This document shows positions 50,470 through 63,395 of a stretch of DNA of 64,000 nt, piece after piece (the stretch's first letter is position 1; every line of letters starts with the position of its first letter). Source of the stretch: Eretmocerus hayati (Eukaryota; Arthropoda; Insecta; Hymenoptera; Aphelinidae); contig CM056742.1 in assembly GCA_029851415.1 (NCBI GenBank), positions 16,223,736 to 16,287,735 of the forward strand, in the 5' to 3' direction. The translations under genes and the position numbers were made by a program. The notes below the pieces were generated by a model. That model was not told where the DNA came from. It ran no database searches and saw only the letters and a program-made list of their open reading frames with translations.

Positions 50470-51165
50470 CCTATACCGTACATTTTCGAGAAAAAAATTG
50501 GCCGATCCAAAAAATTGATATCTGGTGAGTCCAAGCGCACAGTTCCATTGGAAAAGGATCCAAAAATGCGATTTTGCACTGTCCCGGGAAGCGTGTAGCT
50601 CGAAATGGAAATCTCGTAGCAAAATTTTGCATCAGAACAAATTTCGAATTAAACCGAATCCGATTCAATTTACATCCAGGGACTTTACTTTGGGATCGGA
50701 GAGCTGGCGCCCGTCCTCATAAGAGACTCAAATTCGACTCGATTTTCGGTATTTACGACTGTTTTTACCAGAACGCATGAAATGGAGATCCACATAGCAC
50801 AATAATATTATTTTTTAACAAGAAACTTGGGAGAACATATTCTTGTAGGTCTGGTAACGGAAAAAAACGATCTTTTGAAATTGGCCTTGAAGTTTTACAT
50901 TTTTGCTAAAATGACCAACTTCAATCGGTTGTAGCTCGTACGGAAGATAAGATAATGACAACTCCAACATCACAAATGAAAGGTCTGTCCAAGACCTTCA
51001 GATTTAATTTGATGCGACTTTTTGCTACAAGGCTTCCATTTTGAGCTATACGCTTCCAAAATTATGCAAAATCGCAGTTTTGGACCTTTTCGGATGTAAT
51101 TGTAGTACCTACCAGATATCAATTTTTTAGATCGGACAATTTTTTCTTGAAAGTGTACGTTATGA
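50470..51165. repeat. Fold-back element, about 0.7 kb
   Basis: GGCCGATCCAAAAAATTGAT plus ATCTGG on the left is inverted on the right as CCAGATATCAATTTTTTAGA then TCGGAC. An inner pair around TGCGATTTTGCA is also inverted. No gene. Confidence 0.6.
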
Positions 51166-52749
51166 CGAGAATAGTTGGGCTAAGTAGGCTCAAGGAGATG
51201 CACCAACATCTGAGCTACAGGTTTTAGAAGGTAGCGGAACAAGGCAGAAAATGAGCCTCTGAAAATTCATACGGCCCGCCAAAAGCCCCCAAAAAATCTG
51301 GAAAAGAAATTTTCAACTATATTTCAGTAGTACTGACTGAAAAAAACTATTTGGGGGGTTCTAAAAATCCATAGATTTTCAAAATGTGCACGCCGTCCCA
51401 GAGTGATGAATATCCTACGCACTAACACGAATACAGTTTACTCACACAACACGTATGGACACTATATCCGCAAAATAATCCGATAAAAGAGATTGAAATT
51501 ACGTGAATGAAAAAAATATATATTCATAAAATTAGAGAGAACACTAGTGTCTGCATAATTTCCAGCCTATCAACTCCTACCTTAACTGATTTGATTTCAC
51601 ATGTATAGGTGTAGGTACAAAAATTATAAATCTAAGCCACGATATATACCCACGCACAGCAGCTTGTCTATTAGAGAGGATCAGGCCCAAGGTTGAGTAT
51701 TATATGCAGTAAAAAAACTATAGCCTAGCTCAAATCGTGAAGAGCATAAAAAAGGAGTAGTTGATGATTAGTCTAAGAAATGCAAGTCGAAATTCTTTGC
51801 GGTCTCATCTTCCGCTCCCACAAACTGCATTTTTTGTGGATATCGTCACAACTACTATCTGTACATCATGACTAGAGGAATGCCCTGATTTAATTATTGG
51901 ATCATCACCGACGTGATTCTCTACTTACATTATTACTCAAGAACCAAATCATGTCACACCATTCATGCCTGAACAATCATCGATGATACACTTTATATCG
52001 CTGGTAAGCCATTAGGATCGAAATGATCTAATAATGCCAGGTATACCACTGTACATATTACTCATTGGGGATGCATCCTACGACTGGACTGAAGAGTGTA
52101 TTGGTGACACCGGTCTTCGAGGTTAAAATTCTTGGAATTCAATTTGATATTCTGATTGACCGAGCGTTGCTCACATTAATGTGTGTTCCATGATCATGAG
52201 CCTGGTTTAAATAATTTTCTGATAGAAGAGTCATGTATAGGGCAGTGCTCCTGTGGATAAAATTTACCATGCCGATCTCATCAGTGCGTCGAAGCCAAGC
52301 TTCTTTATCTCATTGATTGGTCATTAATCTCTGAGCCATCTCCGTCTGAGCATATCCTGTTTTCTTTTTTTATGTCTACTTTTCATACCTTTCGTCTCGT
52401 ACGTGGTTAATTTTTCTATATCTCTTAGGTTTTTATACGCTTGAAATAGTTTTGAGCCGATTCCAATTCTGTTCTTTCTCCCTAAACTCAGGAGGAGACT
52501 TGATTGTCATTGCAACTGTGTTGCTCATCAGGGATCTTCAAAGAGGGGCGCAAAATTTCACTATGGGCTAATCCAGTTGAGACCGTCCAATGAAGTAAGT
52601 TCAAAAAGTTAGATTCCCTCCGCGATGAAGTATATGATCTTACAGCTAAATTGAGGTGACGTGTTTAATTGAGATTAACTCATCCGATGTGTAATCATGA
52701 AGTTCTTCCTTTTGCTTTTGGGCAAAAGGCCGAGATTGCGCATCTCTTT
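51166..52749. other. No gene recognised
   Basis: AT-rich unassigned sequence. The LINE fragment starts at its right edge; no reverse-transcriptase motif was found in it. Confidence 0.3.
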
Positions 52750-54273
52750 CTAGATGTTCTTGTTCTGATCAAGAACGTCTGAAAGATGGTTTAGAGGGAA
52801 GGAGTTACGCCCTTCTTCAATGCGCAAGTCGACCTGTTCGCGAAGTGGAAAGTACAGCACTTGAAGCTCAGGACACTTGCACTGGTTACATTGCATCCGC
52901 TTCCAACGCCTGAGCATCGCATCTCGCTTACTCATGAGCACCCTCAGCTCAGAACCAATCCAAGGAGTATCATTTTTTCGCAGGTTTATGAATTCTTCTG
53001 GTGCTAATTCGTCGAAAACGGTATTTAAATTCTCATTCAAGCACTGAATTGTGTCTTCCAAACTGGTTTTGGCAGTTTCAAGAACTGTCCAATCACAGCG
53101 AAGCAGACGGTCATTCAATATCTCCGGAGTGATGTCACGAAAATCTCTACGTGAAGGCATTTTTTGGCAAAATAGGAGTGAAAACGGTGATGGTGAAGGC
53201 AATGGTCGAGTGTCTGTTAAATCTGTGCGGGAGTCTGTTTTAAATGCCGGTGATGGTGTCATTATCATCTTCACTGTGAAAAATTTTCAAGTAAAATCAC
53301 AATCTCGGTCGGTAAATACTCAACTCTGGGAGTGGCGATTAACAAACCACTGGTAAATCAACGCATCCCAGCCTGGTATCCAAGAATTACCGCCACTGAA
53401 TCTGGTAAAATTCATTCGGAGCGCTTGTAAACTTACAACTCCCAAAACGGTAAAATTCAATCGACATTGGAAGAAGAAATTGATAAAGTATCGAACAGAA
53501 TATTCTCATAAATTCATTATAAGATAATATCATGAATTTCTCTGCTGTTGTATAAAATTGGGCTCGGACACGTGCTCGGTCGGTAATGAAATTTACAATC
53601 ACCAGTAAAATCACAAGGCTTAGCCTGGTATCCAAGAATTACCGCAGCTAGGACTGGTAGATTGACATTAATATTTCTTACAGTGTACGTAAATGTGATC
53701 AATCCACGTATGAGATACATTGAGTTTGTGTTGGTGAGTTGGTCCATGCTGCACTATCTGGAAAGCAAGTTCTTCTGTTAGTGCAGTCAGTGTCTTGGTG
53801 TCTGGATCAACAGTATCCGATAGGTCGGCGCTCAGATCACCCATCATAATTTTGTGACGATAAACGCCACACAGCCGGCGTAACGAGCCAGATAGTCCAT
53901 CATACTTCTGCACGGTAATTTTTGAACGTTTATAGATCACTACGACTAATATTAGGAGAGATTTGCCTGGCTTTACGCTACAGGAAAGAAATTCAGGGAC
54001 GCCAGGTTTTCCTGGCCCAAAAGTTTTTGACGAAATCAACTTATTAACTTTGAAGTCATTGCGCACATATAAGGCAACCTCACGAGTATCTCTGTTGCGA
54101 TTTTGTCTCAACAATGGAAAACCTAGAATCTGAACGAGACTGTCATCCATATATTCATCCAGCTTAGACTCAGCTAACCCAAATAGATAGTAGCAGGGAT
54201 CGGTATCGACGAGAAAGCGTAGATGCTCAATCTTATCTGTCAGTGAGTTAAGGTTTATAAACCCCACTTTCAA
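52750..54273 (-). pseudogene. LINE ORF2 fragment: endonuclease domain, interrupted by a MITE
   Basis: The segment 53696-54273 encodes an APE-type endonuclease start (MKVGFINLNSLTDKIEHLRF, AESKLDE, then IMMGDLSADL and HTWIDHIYV). These are the order and motifs of non-LTR retrotransposon endonucleases, though the usual catalytic Asn of GDFN is replaced (GDLS). The segment 52750-53271 continues the linker (RDFRDITPEILNDRLLRCDW). A MITE at 53272-53695 separates them. Reverse transcriptase is absent, so the copy is truncated and dead. Confidence 0.75.
53272..53695. mobile_element. TA-type MITE inserted in the LINE fragment
   Basis: Begins CACTGTGAAAAATTTT and ends TTCTTACAGTG followed by TA. The interior has repeated TAAAATTCA and CCTGGTATCCAAGAATTACC units. 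It shares end sequence with the nested element at 57653-58562, so both belong to one family. Confidence 0.65.
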
Positions 54274-54782
54274 GGAACCACCGCCGCTGCCTCGTTGCCC
54301 AGCAGCCGTATTTTGTCAGGGAATTCTCGCAGCTTCTGCTGCCGAAACTTCACTTTGCTCTGGAACGATAGTGCAGCTCTGGGTGTTATTAGAGGGAGTT
54401 GAGAAATTCCAAGATTTGTTGCGATCCTCTATGCGGGGATCTCATTGTCCTCGACGAAAATGGTGACTAGATGGTTCCAAACCAAGGGAGGGATCAATTT
54501 CTACTCGAAATCGGACGTCAATCATGTACTTTTCGAGGAATCTCAGTGATGTGAGGAGGCAGCCACGGAAGGCAGGGCAGAAATCCCTAAGAAAGACACT
54601 GAAGTCACGCAAGCGAAGAGCGATACAATGTATGACATGTGATCTTATGCTCGTCCTCCACTTGAGCTTCAAAGCATGGCTGAAAATTCCTAAAAGTACG
54701 TTTTTAATGTAGAACCTGACGTGGAACACGATTCCGTCCTCACTTCCAACTCGCCTAGTCACCATACTGCCTTAGGATAAGA
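54274..54782. other. No gene recognised
   Basis: Sequence between the LINE fragment and the hAT remnant, possibly the LINE 5' region. No domain is visible in the 107-codon minus-strand frame. Confidence 0.3.
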
Positions 54783-54790
54783 ATATTCCC
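54783..54790. repeat. Left 8-bp target duplication of hAT remnant (ATATTCCC)
   Basis: Identical to 56048-56055. An 8-bp duplication is the hAT superfamily signature. Confidence 0.85.
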
Positions 54791-56047
54791 TAGGGCTGCC
54801 GCCGAGCTCGAGAATTTCTCGTTCTCGTCGAGCGAGGTCGAGCGAGAACGAGAACGGAGGTCACGAGAATTCTCGTAAAATTATTTCTCGACAAGACGAG
54901 AAGCTTCCTGCGATTCTTGAGATTTCTCGCGAGAATTCCATAATTCAGAAAACTGGATGGAGATAGAGAAATGAGTATTAGAAAAAATCTGCATTATGAA
55001 CGAAAATACATACTACTTGGAAACATTAATAACGTGTTTCGGTAACACCACATCTGTGATGATATGGGTAAAAATATGTAGAATCAGATTTGTAGAATAA
55101 TTCATGGAACAATTTTACGAATGAAGCTTTTCAAATCTGAAACCATCGACCTGTTGATACATAGGAGAGCTCTCAAAATGATGTCATTTAAGAAACATCT
55201 CTGTTTAGTTACAATCAGAGACTCTTGAGAAAAAACTCTCTCTGATGGAACTGATGTCGGCTTGATGCATGAAATATCTCGAGCCAATCGTGCCAGATTT
55301 GGATAAACAGCTGCAGAGGTTTTCTAGCAAGCCAATACATCAGTATCCGCGGGAGCTTTGTGCCCTCAGATAAGCATTGTTAGTTTCACTATTCCAAGCT
55401 GAAGGTTTCCTCTGCTGAAACATAACTTTGGAAACATTCATACGTTGATTTTCGGAATCCATCTATCAACGTCTTGGGACTCATGGCTTTGATTTTGATT
55501 GAATCCATCGACGTATTACTCGTTTTTGTAAATTTCTCCAAATTTCTTGATAGATTTTTCCTTCAACTCAGAACCTCGATGGCTGACATCAAATGACTCT
55601 ACCTTGTGGCTTGGATCCAAAATGAACGTAACGGAATGAACCTAGTTGCTTCTTCGAGAATGTTTCAGAACTTCTCTCACCCATCTTCGAAGGCGAGGAG
55701 AAGCTGTATCTCAACACCGTCCTCATAAACTTTTCTATCAAATCGCCAGATCGTATTTTCTATTATATCAAAAACCACGTTGAATGCAACTCAATATGCT
55801 TCCTGATTCAATTGATTGCTTTTATTAACTATAGTTATACGCAGGTTATACATGGAACCGAATGCTATAGCTCAGTCCAAAACTTTGTCGAGAAGTCTCG
55901 TGGATGGCCGAGAAATTTCTCGGCGAGACGAGATCAGAAATTTTCGTTCTCGAGTCCCAAAAACCGAGGACGAGAACGCAGTTAATTTTTTCTCGTCGAG
56001 ACGAGAACATCCAAATTTCTCGGGTTTCTCGCCCGACGGCAGCCCTA
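54791..56047 (-). mobile_element. hAT transposon remnant, 1,257 bp
   Basis: Begins TAGGGCTGCCGCCGAGC and ends GCCCGACGGCAGCCCTA, flanked by perfect ATATTCCC duplications. The ends carry many GAGAACGAGAA-type subterminal motifs. The interior retains part of the transposase dimerisation domain. Internally deleted and non-autonomous. Confidence 0.85.
55102..55287 (-). pseudogene. hAT transposase C-terminal dimerisation fragment
   Basis: Encodes MARDISCIKPTSVPSERVFS followed by TKQRCFLNDIILRALLCINR. This matches the hAT dimerisation signature (A-x-S-x-PSER-x-FS, then R-x-x-L). The catalytic part and N-terminal BED region are missing. Confidence 0.8.
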
Positions 56048-56055
56048 ATATTCCC
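56048..56055. repeat. Right 8-bp target duplication of hAT remnant (ATATTCCC)
   Basis: Exact repeat of 54783-54790. Confidence 0.85.
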
Positions 56056-56909
56056 GCCAAACGACTCGAGTTTGGCTAGGGCTTCTCCTAAGCTCACTAG
56101 GGCATGCAGAAATTTCTAGAAATATGTTTTCGAGTTTGAATTCGGGTGAAAAAACGACCCCGTCTTTGGTCTTACTGTAAAAGGTATCAATTCCTACTAT
56201 GACGCAAAGACACAAACCTAGGTAGTTTTGTTATCCGTAAATAGAGCGATAACTCGGTAAAGGTCGAGGAAAGACGCTACTGTTCAGATTCGTGTTCAGC
56301 AGCTCAAAGTACATAAGTCACGGCTCCCCCCTTCATGGTCAAGAAACCTTGGGCATGTTTTGCACCTGTATAACTTAACAGGGACCCCAAAGAGATGAGG
56401 ATTCAGTATTTATACATCTTTGGGGTTAAAAAGGTTCTATTTTATGTAGTAGATAGTGATCCCGACTTTGACAGCTTGGAGTTGTTACACAAGAGATTAA
56501 TAAATTGATCCAATAAAATTACACCTTTGAATCGTTTTTAAAATTGTGACTATCGCTGGTCCTGTGATCCTGGATACTCGCCATACTATTTTATCATATT
56601 CTATACGCGTTAAGAGACTGTAGGGAAACATCCATAGTTTCGAATCACAGTGAAAAGCGCTGGTGACACTTTCCCTCTCATCATATTTTTTCGCGAATGT
56701 TCAAGCCTCGTAATCATCCTTCCTCTGTCATTAGAATCTCTGGGATATAGTGGATTGCCATCAATTCTCATTTAAGATTCTGCTTATAGAGCTCCTTGGC
56801 GATGGCGAGAACGAAATTATGGGTCACGAATCGCGCAGCTATGGATCATTCCAAAGTTATACATGGATGAAAACAGCAGAGTGTTATCAAAGTACTTGGT
56901 GTGGACTAT
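56056..56909. other. No gene recognised
   Basis: Unassigned sequence between the hAT remnant and the inverted helentron-like copy. Confidence 0.3.
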
Positions 56910-58787
56910 TGCTTTCTCTAAAGAGAAAGCTTTGTTTTCATACCAGCAAAATTTTGATCAAATTTTCTACTAAATCCAATATTTTCTTCAACAAAATTCC
57001 GTTTATCTAAAAAAGGCTTAGACCATTCTCTTCCTCTCGCCAAAATCTATCAATTGTAGGTAACACTTTTCCTCCTAATGGTCTTCCACATCAGCCAGAA
57101 ACCCATCTTTGCACCCCTTTGTCCGTGTTCGTGTGTGTGTGTGTGTGTTTCTTGTTTTATACCGGACACGCTTTCTCTTTTACTGGTCACCTTATCAACT
57201 TTTGGCTTTCTACAAGTTGTCCAGAATACAATTTCTGAGAGCCCAGTGATTTGGCACCTTTCGGCTCCCAGTCAAATTTGATCCATGAGCTTTTTCAACC
57301 AAAAGTGCTCAAATTTCGACTTTTAATACATAAATATCTTTTTCTCACACACTCTCACAACAAATTGAGTCACCTAAACTATGATTTTTTCTGCGAGATC
57401 TATCGATTGGTTAATACTGAAATTTGATTTAATCTTTTCAGATCTCAGATTTTCAAAATATCAAAATTTTCACCAAAAATTTCTTTTTGAGCCTTTTTAA
57501 ACCCACTGCATCGAAATTCCGTCTCAACCAAACGATGGATATTGTTAAAAAAACCTCAGACTAGAAGGCCCAAATCTCTCTAAAAAGCTTCCTCTAAAGA
57601 ATAATTCATAAAATAATAAGAAATTTTTCTCAATATTCATTTTTTCATCCTACACTGTAAAAAATTTTCGAGGTAAAGATACCTGGTGGGATTGTAGATT
57701 CACAGTGTTGAGCATGGTGAATTTACCAGAAAGTGAGGAAACCTACGAGCGGCTTGTAAATTTACCATGCTCAGCACAGGAAATCCTGGGACACCATGCT
57801 GAGCATGGTGAGTTTACGTTCCGGAGCTTGTAAATTTCCCATCCCAGGCTTGTAAATTTCATTTGAGTGCGCGTGCGCGAGTTGCGATCTGTCATCTGAA
57901 AATTTTTGAATCGGCCGTTCAAAGAGAACAACTGTATGTATGTATGTGGGAGTGGAGCAGACATCATAGACTCGAAAGTCGAAAGTGGGCATCCGTCAAC
58001 GTCTATACGTAAATAAACGTGTAAATAAACGATGTAAATAAAGGGTGCTGATCTCCGTGAACGTGCTCGTAAAACGTGTGTGATTGTGTGTGTGATGCCG
58101 GCAGCGAGAAAAGAGCTCGACGTGACTCTCGATATTAGAAAACATTTTCATCCACTCGTTCATCCGCGGATTTCTTCCTATAGAATGATTCAAGCGCGAT
58201 CAATTTCTATAACGAGGCTACACAGTATTAGGTTACGACCGGTCCGACAAAATCGATGCATTTTTGTCCAAAAAATTCCATTCACCGTAAGAATTAACAC
58301 ATCTCAATATTTCACTACTATGCTAGAAATGACGTCTAGATGTAAAATCAACAACTCGGCATTTTACAGAAACTTTGATAAGGATGTGTAGGCACGGCGG
58401 CTCCTCTCGAGCGGGAATTTGCCATCCGGATCCGTCGGTAAGGAAATTTACAAGCCCGCTCGAAAATTCCCCATCCGGGCTTGTAAATTTACAATGCTGA
58501 GCATGGTGTCCCTAGATTTCCTGTGCTCAGCATGGTGAATTTACATAAATTTTTTTACAGTGTATCTTCCTTCATGACTCTTTTGTCTCAATTTTAATGA
58601 CCTAAACTATCATATTTTCTGCACGATCTATCGATTGGTTAACACCGAAATTCTATTTCATCCAAAAGATGTATAGGAGAGTGAATGGAAAATTGTCACT
58701 AAAAAAATTACATTATTGCTCAGTTATCGCAGATCTCGCCAAGAGAAAGCTTTCTGCTAATCTCTTTTAGCAGCGTATTTTTATAAT
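56910..58787 (-). mobile_element. Helentron/HINE-like element, copy 3, split by a nested MITE
   Basis: Reverse orientation. Its 5' hairpin (GCTAAAAGAGATTAGC on the minus strand) is near 58765 and its 3' hairpin GCTTTCTCTAAAGAGAAAGC is at 56911-56930. A (GT)n run lies near 57130 and the AACCAATCGATAGAT block near 57405 and 58630. It contains about one minisatellite unit. A TA-flanked MITE occupies 57653-58562. Confidence 0.55.
57653..58562. mobile_element. Nested TA-type MITE, 910 bp
   Basis: Begins CACTGTAAAAAATTTT and ends AAATTTTTTTACAGTG, with TA at 57651-57652 and 58563-58564. The interior has repeated GCTGAGCATGGTGAATTTAC and GCTTGTAAATTT motifs in both orientations. Removing it restores continuity of the host helentron-like repeat. 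Confidence 0.8.
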
Positions 58788-59944
58788 TATCACAGGGTTC
58801 CTCAGATACCCCGTTCCCATTCTCAACTAAATCAATATTTCACCGATCGATGTCATAAGGCATATTCTTAAAAGGGTAATAAATTCTCGTAACTCTTGAA
58901 ATTCAGTCTATGACTCGTCGGCTCTTGGCTGCTATAATTAGATAGTGTCCTGTAGGGGGTAGTAATTAGAGACGATAGACATAGAATATAATTTTATTAC
59001 AATATCCAGCAACATAATGTTATAACATTCCTATATCGATTTCCTCAAAGAGGATATGGTAAGATAGTTCAAAGTTACACATAGATGAAGGTGTAAAATA
59101 TGTTGTTCGGATCATTATCATGATCTTTTTTCATTTGAATGTGATCAAAATTACGTGTAGTGGACACAAATGGAGAACATCATAAAAATCAGAATCATAC
59201 GATGTATTCGATTCGTATTCAGAAGATCTTATTTTCTGCGAGAATTCAATGCACTGAAGAATTCTTATGTCAGAGCTGAAATAAACTTTTAAAATGGTCC
59301 AATATTCGGATTCCTTACAACTGTTTTTCGTTTTTTCACTGATCTAGTGGATCATAACTCGAGTTTTTCATCTACTAAAAGTTTCAAGAAGAGATTTGTA
59401 CTCCTGTGAATTACTCCTTGGTATTTTTTTATTAAAAAAATAGCCAAGTCATAGATCATCTACTGATCTTCATATATTCCCCGTGTCAAATAGTTGCCAT
59501 ACGAATGGAGTGCTTGGTGCATCTATTACTCGGTATCAGTGCGAACAAACCTTTCTAAATAAGTTAGAAGGAAAAATATTGCTTGTGTGACGCTATGCCT
59601 TTGCACGCATTCATGTGCAAGCACAGCAAATACTTCTTCCCAATAATGAAGAGGTGGAAGAATCAAGAAAACTTGAAAAAATTGTTTGGAGCCTACGCAA
59701 AGAGTACGGGAATTTCATAAAAAGTCGAATTTTTGAGATTTTTGATGAAATAATATCAGCTGAGAGCGATGAATCGAGAAAACTTCAGAGTTTCCCGAAA
59801 TCATACTTCTGTAACTAGACAGCTTATGTCGATGAATTCTTGCACACATTCTTATCAACTTTTTAGATTGGCTCTTGGATGGTTCTCCAATAATATATCA
59901 ATTTAATTTTTCTTAACTACATTCAACAATGCGCAGTGGAAACA
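58788..59944. other. No gene recognised
   Basis: Unassigned. A 67-codon plus-strand frame near 59615-59818 is Glu/Lys-rich with no family match. Confidence 0.3.
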
Positions 59945-59948
59945 TATA

Positions 59949-61173
59949 GGGGAGAGTGGGACGAATTAGGACAGGTCTTGCAGTGAGGCTATCTGGCGAT
60001 ACTTGGAGATAGACGCGCTACGAGACTTGAAAGTTCAACTATTGAATATACTGTAAAAAAATTTTCAGACCCCAAGGTCATGTCTTTCATCCTTTTTTTG
60101 GAAGTTTGAGAAAAAAAATCTGTCCTAATTCGCCCCGCGTTAAGGGGCACTTTAAGACAATTTTGGGGGCAAATTAGGACAGCCTTTCAAAATTGAGGTA
60201 TGCGGCATTATTTTCGACTTATTCGAGTCGCTTTTACTCACCGAAACACGTAGTAAGAAGCTAAAATCAAGAGGGAACCCGCGACCTCTATATCCTCCCA
60301 TAGCCTCAACAAGCGGGCCATTTTTACATCATTTTTAACACTATTGGAACAGGTACTCTCTTTGTGCATTGTCGTCTTCAGCAATCAGCAATCGACTCGC
60401 AGCTTCTAAGAGTCGACTTTCTTTCTTTTTTCTTCATATTGGAGGTACCCATACTTGCCCTAAGTCAACGATCCGAATGATAGAGTGCGACAATCAACCC
60501 AATATCAGCGAATGCAACAGTGAAAATGCGTGAATCGAGCGATATCTTCGAACACGTTGGAAGCGACTTCTGACCTCTAATCTGACGCCTAAGACGGCCT
60601 TTGGACATCGTAACTTGATTTTCTCGACAATTTTCAATCGCCTAACTCACCCTCAACCTCCCGCGCTTCGAAAAATTTGCCCAAATGCATACGCGTCTCG
60701 ATACGTACAATTATCCTCGGAAAACACGGGCACGCGATCGATCGATCGATTTTAGATGGGATTTAGCATTGTCCTAGTTCGCCGCGTCCAGTTTGTCCTA
60801 AATTGCCCGCAGGCGTTTTTTTCGCAAAATTGCGATAACTTGGGTTCAAGTGGGCCAATTTTGACCTGCGACGGCTCAAAATCTTTGTTGAGTGACGTAG
60901 TTTTTGACTTCCAAATGGCGATTAAGCTCGTCCACTTTTGGAGAAGCAGCGTGTAATCTTGCATTTTCAAAATAAACCACGCGAGGCCCTCAAATAGCAC
61001 CCCTACGTCAGCGAAGACTCCCAGTATCGTTCCGGCAGGTCTAACCGTGATAGAAACCATTGTCTGTGATGGTATTGAAAATGTTTTTATGCGGCGGAAA
61101 CCGAGACTCACCCACAAGTGAGCTATCTTGCTTGTCCTAATTCGCCCTTGTCCTCATTCGCTCCACTCTCTCC
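59949..61173. mobile_element. MITE-like element, 1.2 kb, with inverted ends and TATA flanks
   Basis: The left end GGGGAGAGTGGGACGAATTA and right end (reversed) GGAGAGAGTGGAGCGAATG are related. Internal GAATTAGGACA blocks are repeated in inverse. TATA occurs on both sides (59945-59948, 61174-61177). No coding capacity. Confidence 0.65.
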
Positions 61174-61889
61174 TATAGTTGCCTCCACACGATTAGTTAT
61201 TATCACCAAGCAAGCAGCTTGACCCTAACTTGAAGAACTGAATCTTCTAAACATGCTGAAATTATCACGCCAGTTGCTGCATCGTTGCGTTTTGACGTTC
61301 AGGTGGATTACTGCAACCAGTGTAACTAGTGTTGAGTCCTGACTTTGGGTAAATCCGTTGACTGTAGTCAGGGTTGCTCATTTCATAGATGCTATAGCGG
61401 TCATGTACGAAAGAGTCGTTTTAGTTATCTGGAACAAATTTTGGCAAAACAATTTCAGAAGTCAGAGCTGTTACAAAACTCGAGACCACTTGCAATCCCC
61501 ATATGTAGCAGTAATATATGCAAAAGTATAACAAGTCTAAGCGGGAAATTTTTCCTATTTCTAATTTGAATTCATTGTGACAGATAAAGTTAGAATATTA
61601 TGTAAAATCTCATCACATTTACCGAATCCGTTTTTTGAGACAGAGGACATTCCCTGTACAGAGTGATATATGATTCTAATCTAAGAGATTCTGCACTGAG
61701 CAAATATCTATCATCTTGGGCATCAATCTTGCTCTCGAAAATATTCTCTCCTGATACTAAACTCGATATCATGCAAAGAAAATCTTCAGCCATTCGTAGA
61801 AAGGATGTATAAGCTTTCCCATTCATTTCCAACCTATCCAAAATATTTGTGTTTTCATCAAACATCGACGGTATAATAACGTCATATGC
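61174..61889. other. No gene recognised
   Basis: Unassigned; a 91-codon minus-strand frame at 61590-61865 shows no known family. Confidence 0.3.
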
Positions 61890-62370
61890 GATGAAAAATC
61901 ATGTATTATATGGATTGGCCATTGCAAGCTATTTTGATCAGCGGATGTGCTGATTTTTAAACATAGACCGATATTGAAATCGAACTATGTACCTTCAAGA
62001 CACCTGTACTGCGAGGTTGCAACTTGGAGGGTTTTGATGGAAAGGAGTAATTTGAAATGAGAACATACGAAAGAATCTGATTCTACGCTTGAGACCCAGA
62101 TCTGTCAAAGGAAGGCGAAACGCACCAATATCAAGCGTAGAATCAGACTTTTTCGTGTGTTGAGGGTGAGTTGCGATCATCAAAGCACCAAAAACGGTTT
62201 GATCGATATTAAAACAACGGCCAAGGGATAAAAAACTTTTTGAGATTCGTGCAGATGTTTGTCCGGTGAGTGTACATAGTTCGATTTCAATATCGGTCTA
62301 TGTTTGAAGATCAGCACATCCACTGATCAAAATAGCTTGCAATGACCAATTCAAATAATAAATGATTTGA
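61890..62370. repeat. Imperfect hairpin repeat, about 480 bp
   Basis: Left GACCGATATTGAAATCGAAC and right GTTCGATTTCAATATCGGTC form the heart of stems about 95 bp long. A second inner pair is GATTCTACGCTTGA/TCAAGCGTAGAATC. Confidence 0.7.
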
Positions 62371-63395
62371 AATCCCCGCGAGCGATGAAGTCACGATCGA
62401 TCATATTGATCAAATACGAAATAATTCTAATTGTCAACACCAATGCTTCACGCGTAGAGAAAATCTGCTGAGCAGATAAGACTCGGCTGAGGAGAGATCG
62501 AAAGTTATGCTCGGGTTCTCAATTTTCTGAGATCGGGACGGCTTGGAAAGTCTCTTGTAGCAGAAGCTCTTTTGACGAAAACAACCCTGACGCTAACTGC
62601 TTTCAGAAAATCGCTTTAAGTTAAATCAGCCTTGAGCAGAATTCGGAATGTAACAAATAAGTATGACTGATTCTCTTGAATCCAAATATTCATGGGAATC
62701 TTTTGATGTACGTATCTAGCATTAGAGATCTTTGCCATTTGAATCCGGGTCTATACCACATATCTATACGTGGTATAGGATCGAGAGATATACAATCTGT
62801 ACCTCGGGATCCAAATTCGCAGATAGTGAAGAAATTCCTTCTAAAGAAAAAGCTTCCCGAATTGAACATATTTTTCAAAGAATTTTGGTGTGACCGGGTC
62901 TAAAAAGGTCTTAAGAACTCAGGATCTGGAAAGGTCTCGACCCTACTCAAAACTAGGTACGGCATTGACAGCGATAGACTGTGCATCTGGAACTCAGTAC
63001 GCCCAAAGAAAGTCGAACCGACTGAGTTTTCCGAAGGGTGCACAGCCAAATTTGTCTACTTGTCTCTCTCCCATCGGGGCAAATTCAGATCACCACCATC
63101 GAGGCGAATTAGAGGGCGTAACGGGAACCCTCTCTTGTTACCAAACAATTTTTGTTGAGACTACGTCCACACTTCGGAGATTTGAGGGAGGTTCAGATAC
63201 ATTTTGGGCTAACTGTTTACGGGATACCTTGGCATAGAAAAGGCGCAAGAATCGAGCCCAGAATCTACCAAGCCCTGCATGTTCCAACTAGTGAAGCATC
63301 TTTCCGGGAAGGAGAGAATTCCCAGTTCCTTGAATGCTGATTTTTTGAGATAGGACCAAAATAAGCACGCAATACTAGCTAGGTATCTCAGTTAC
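62371..63395. other. No gene recognised
   Basis: It should hold the last exon of receptor gene B, but none was confidently found. The 115-codon plus-strand frame at 62890-63237 has no recognised family. Confidence 0.3.
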
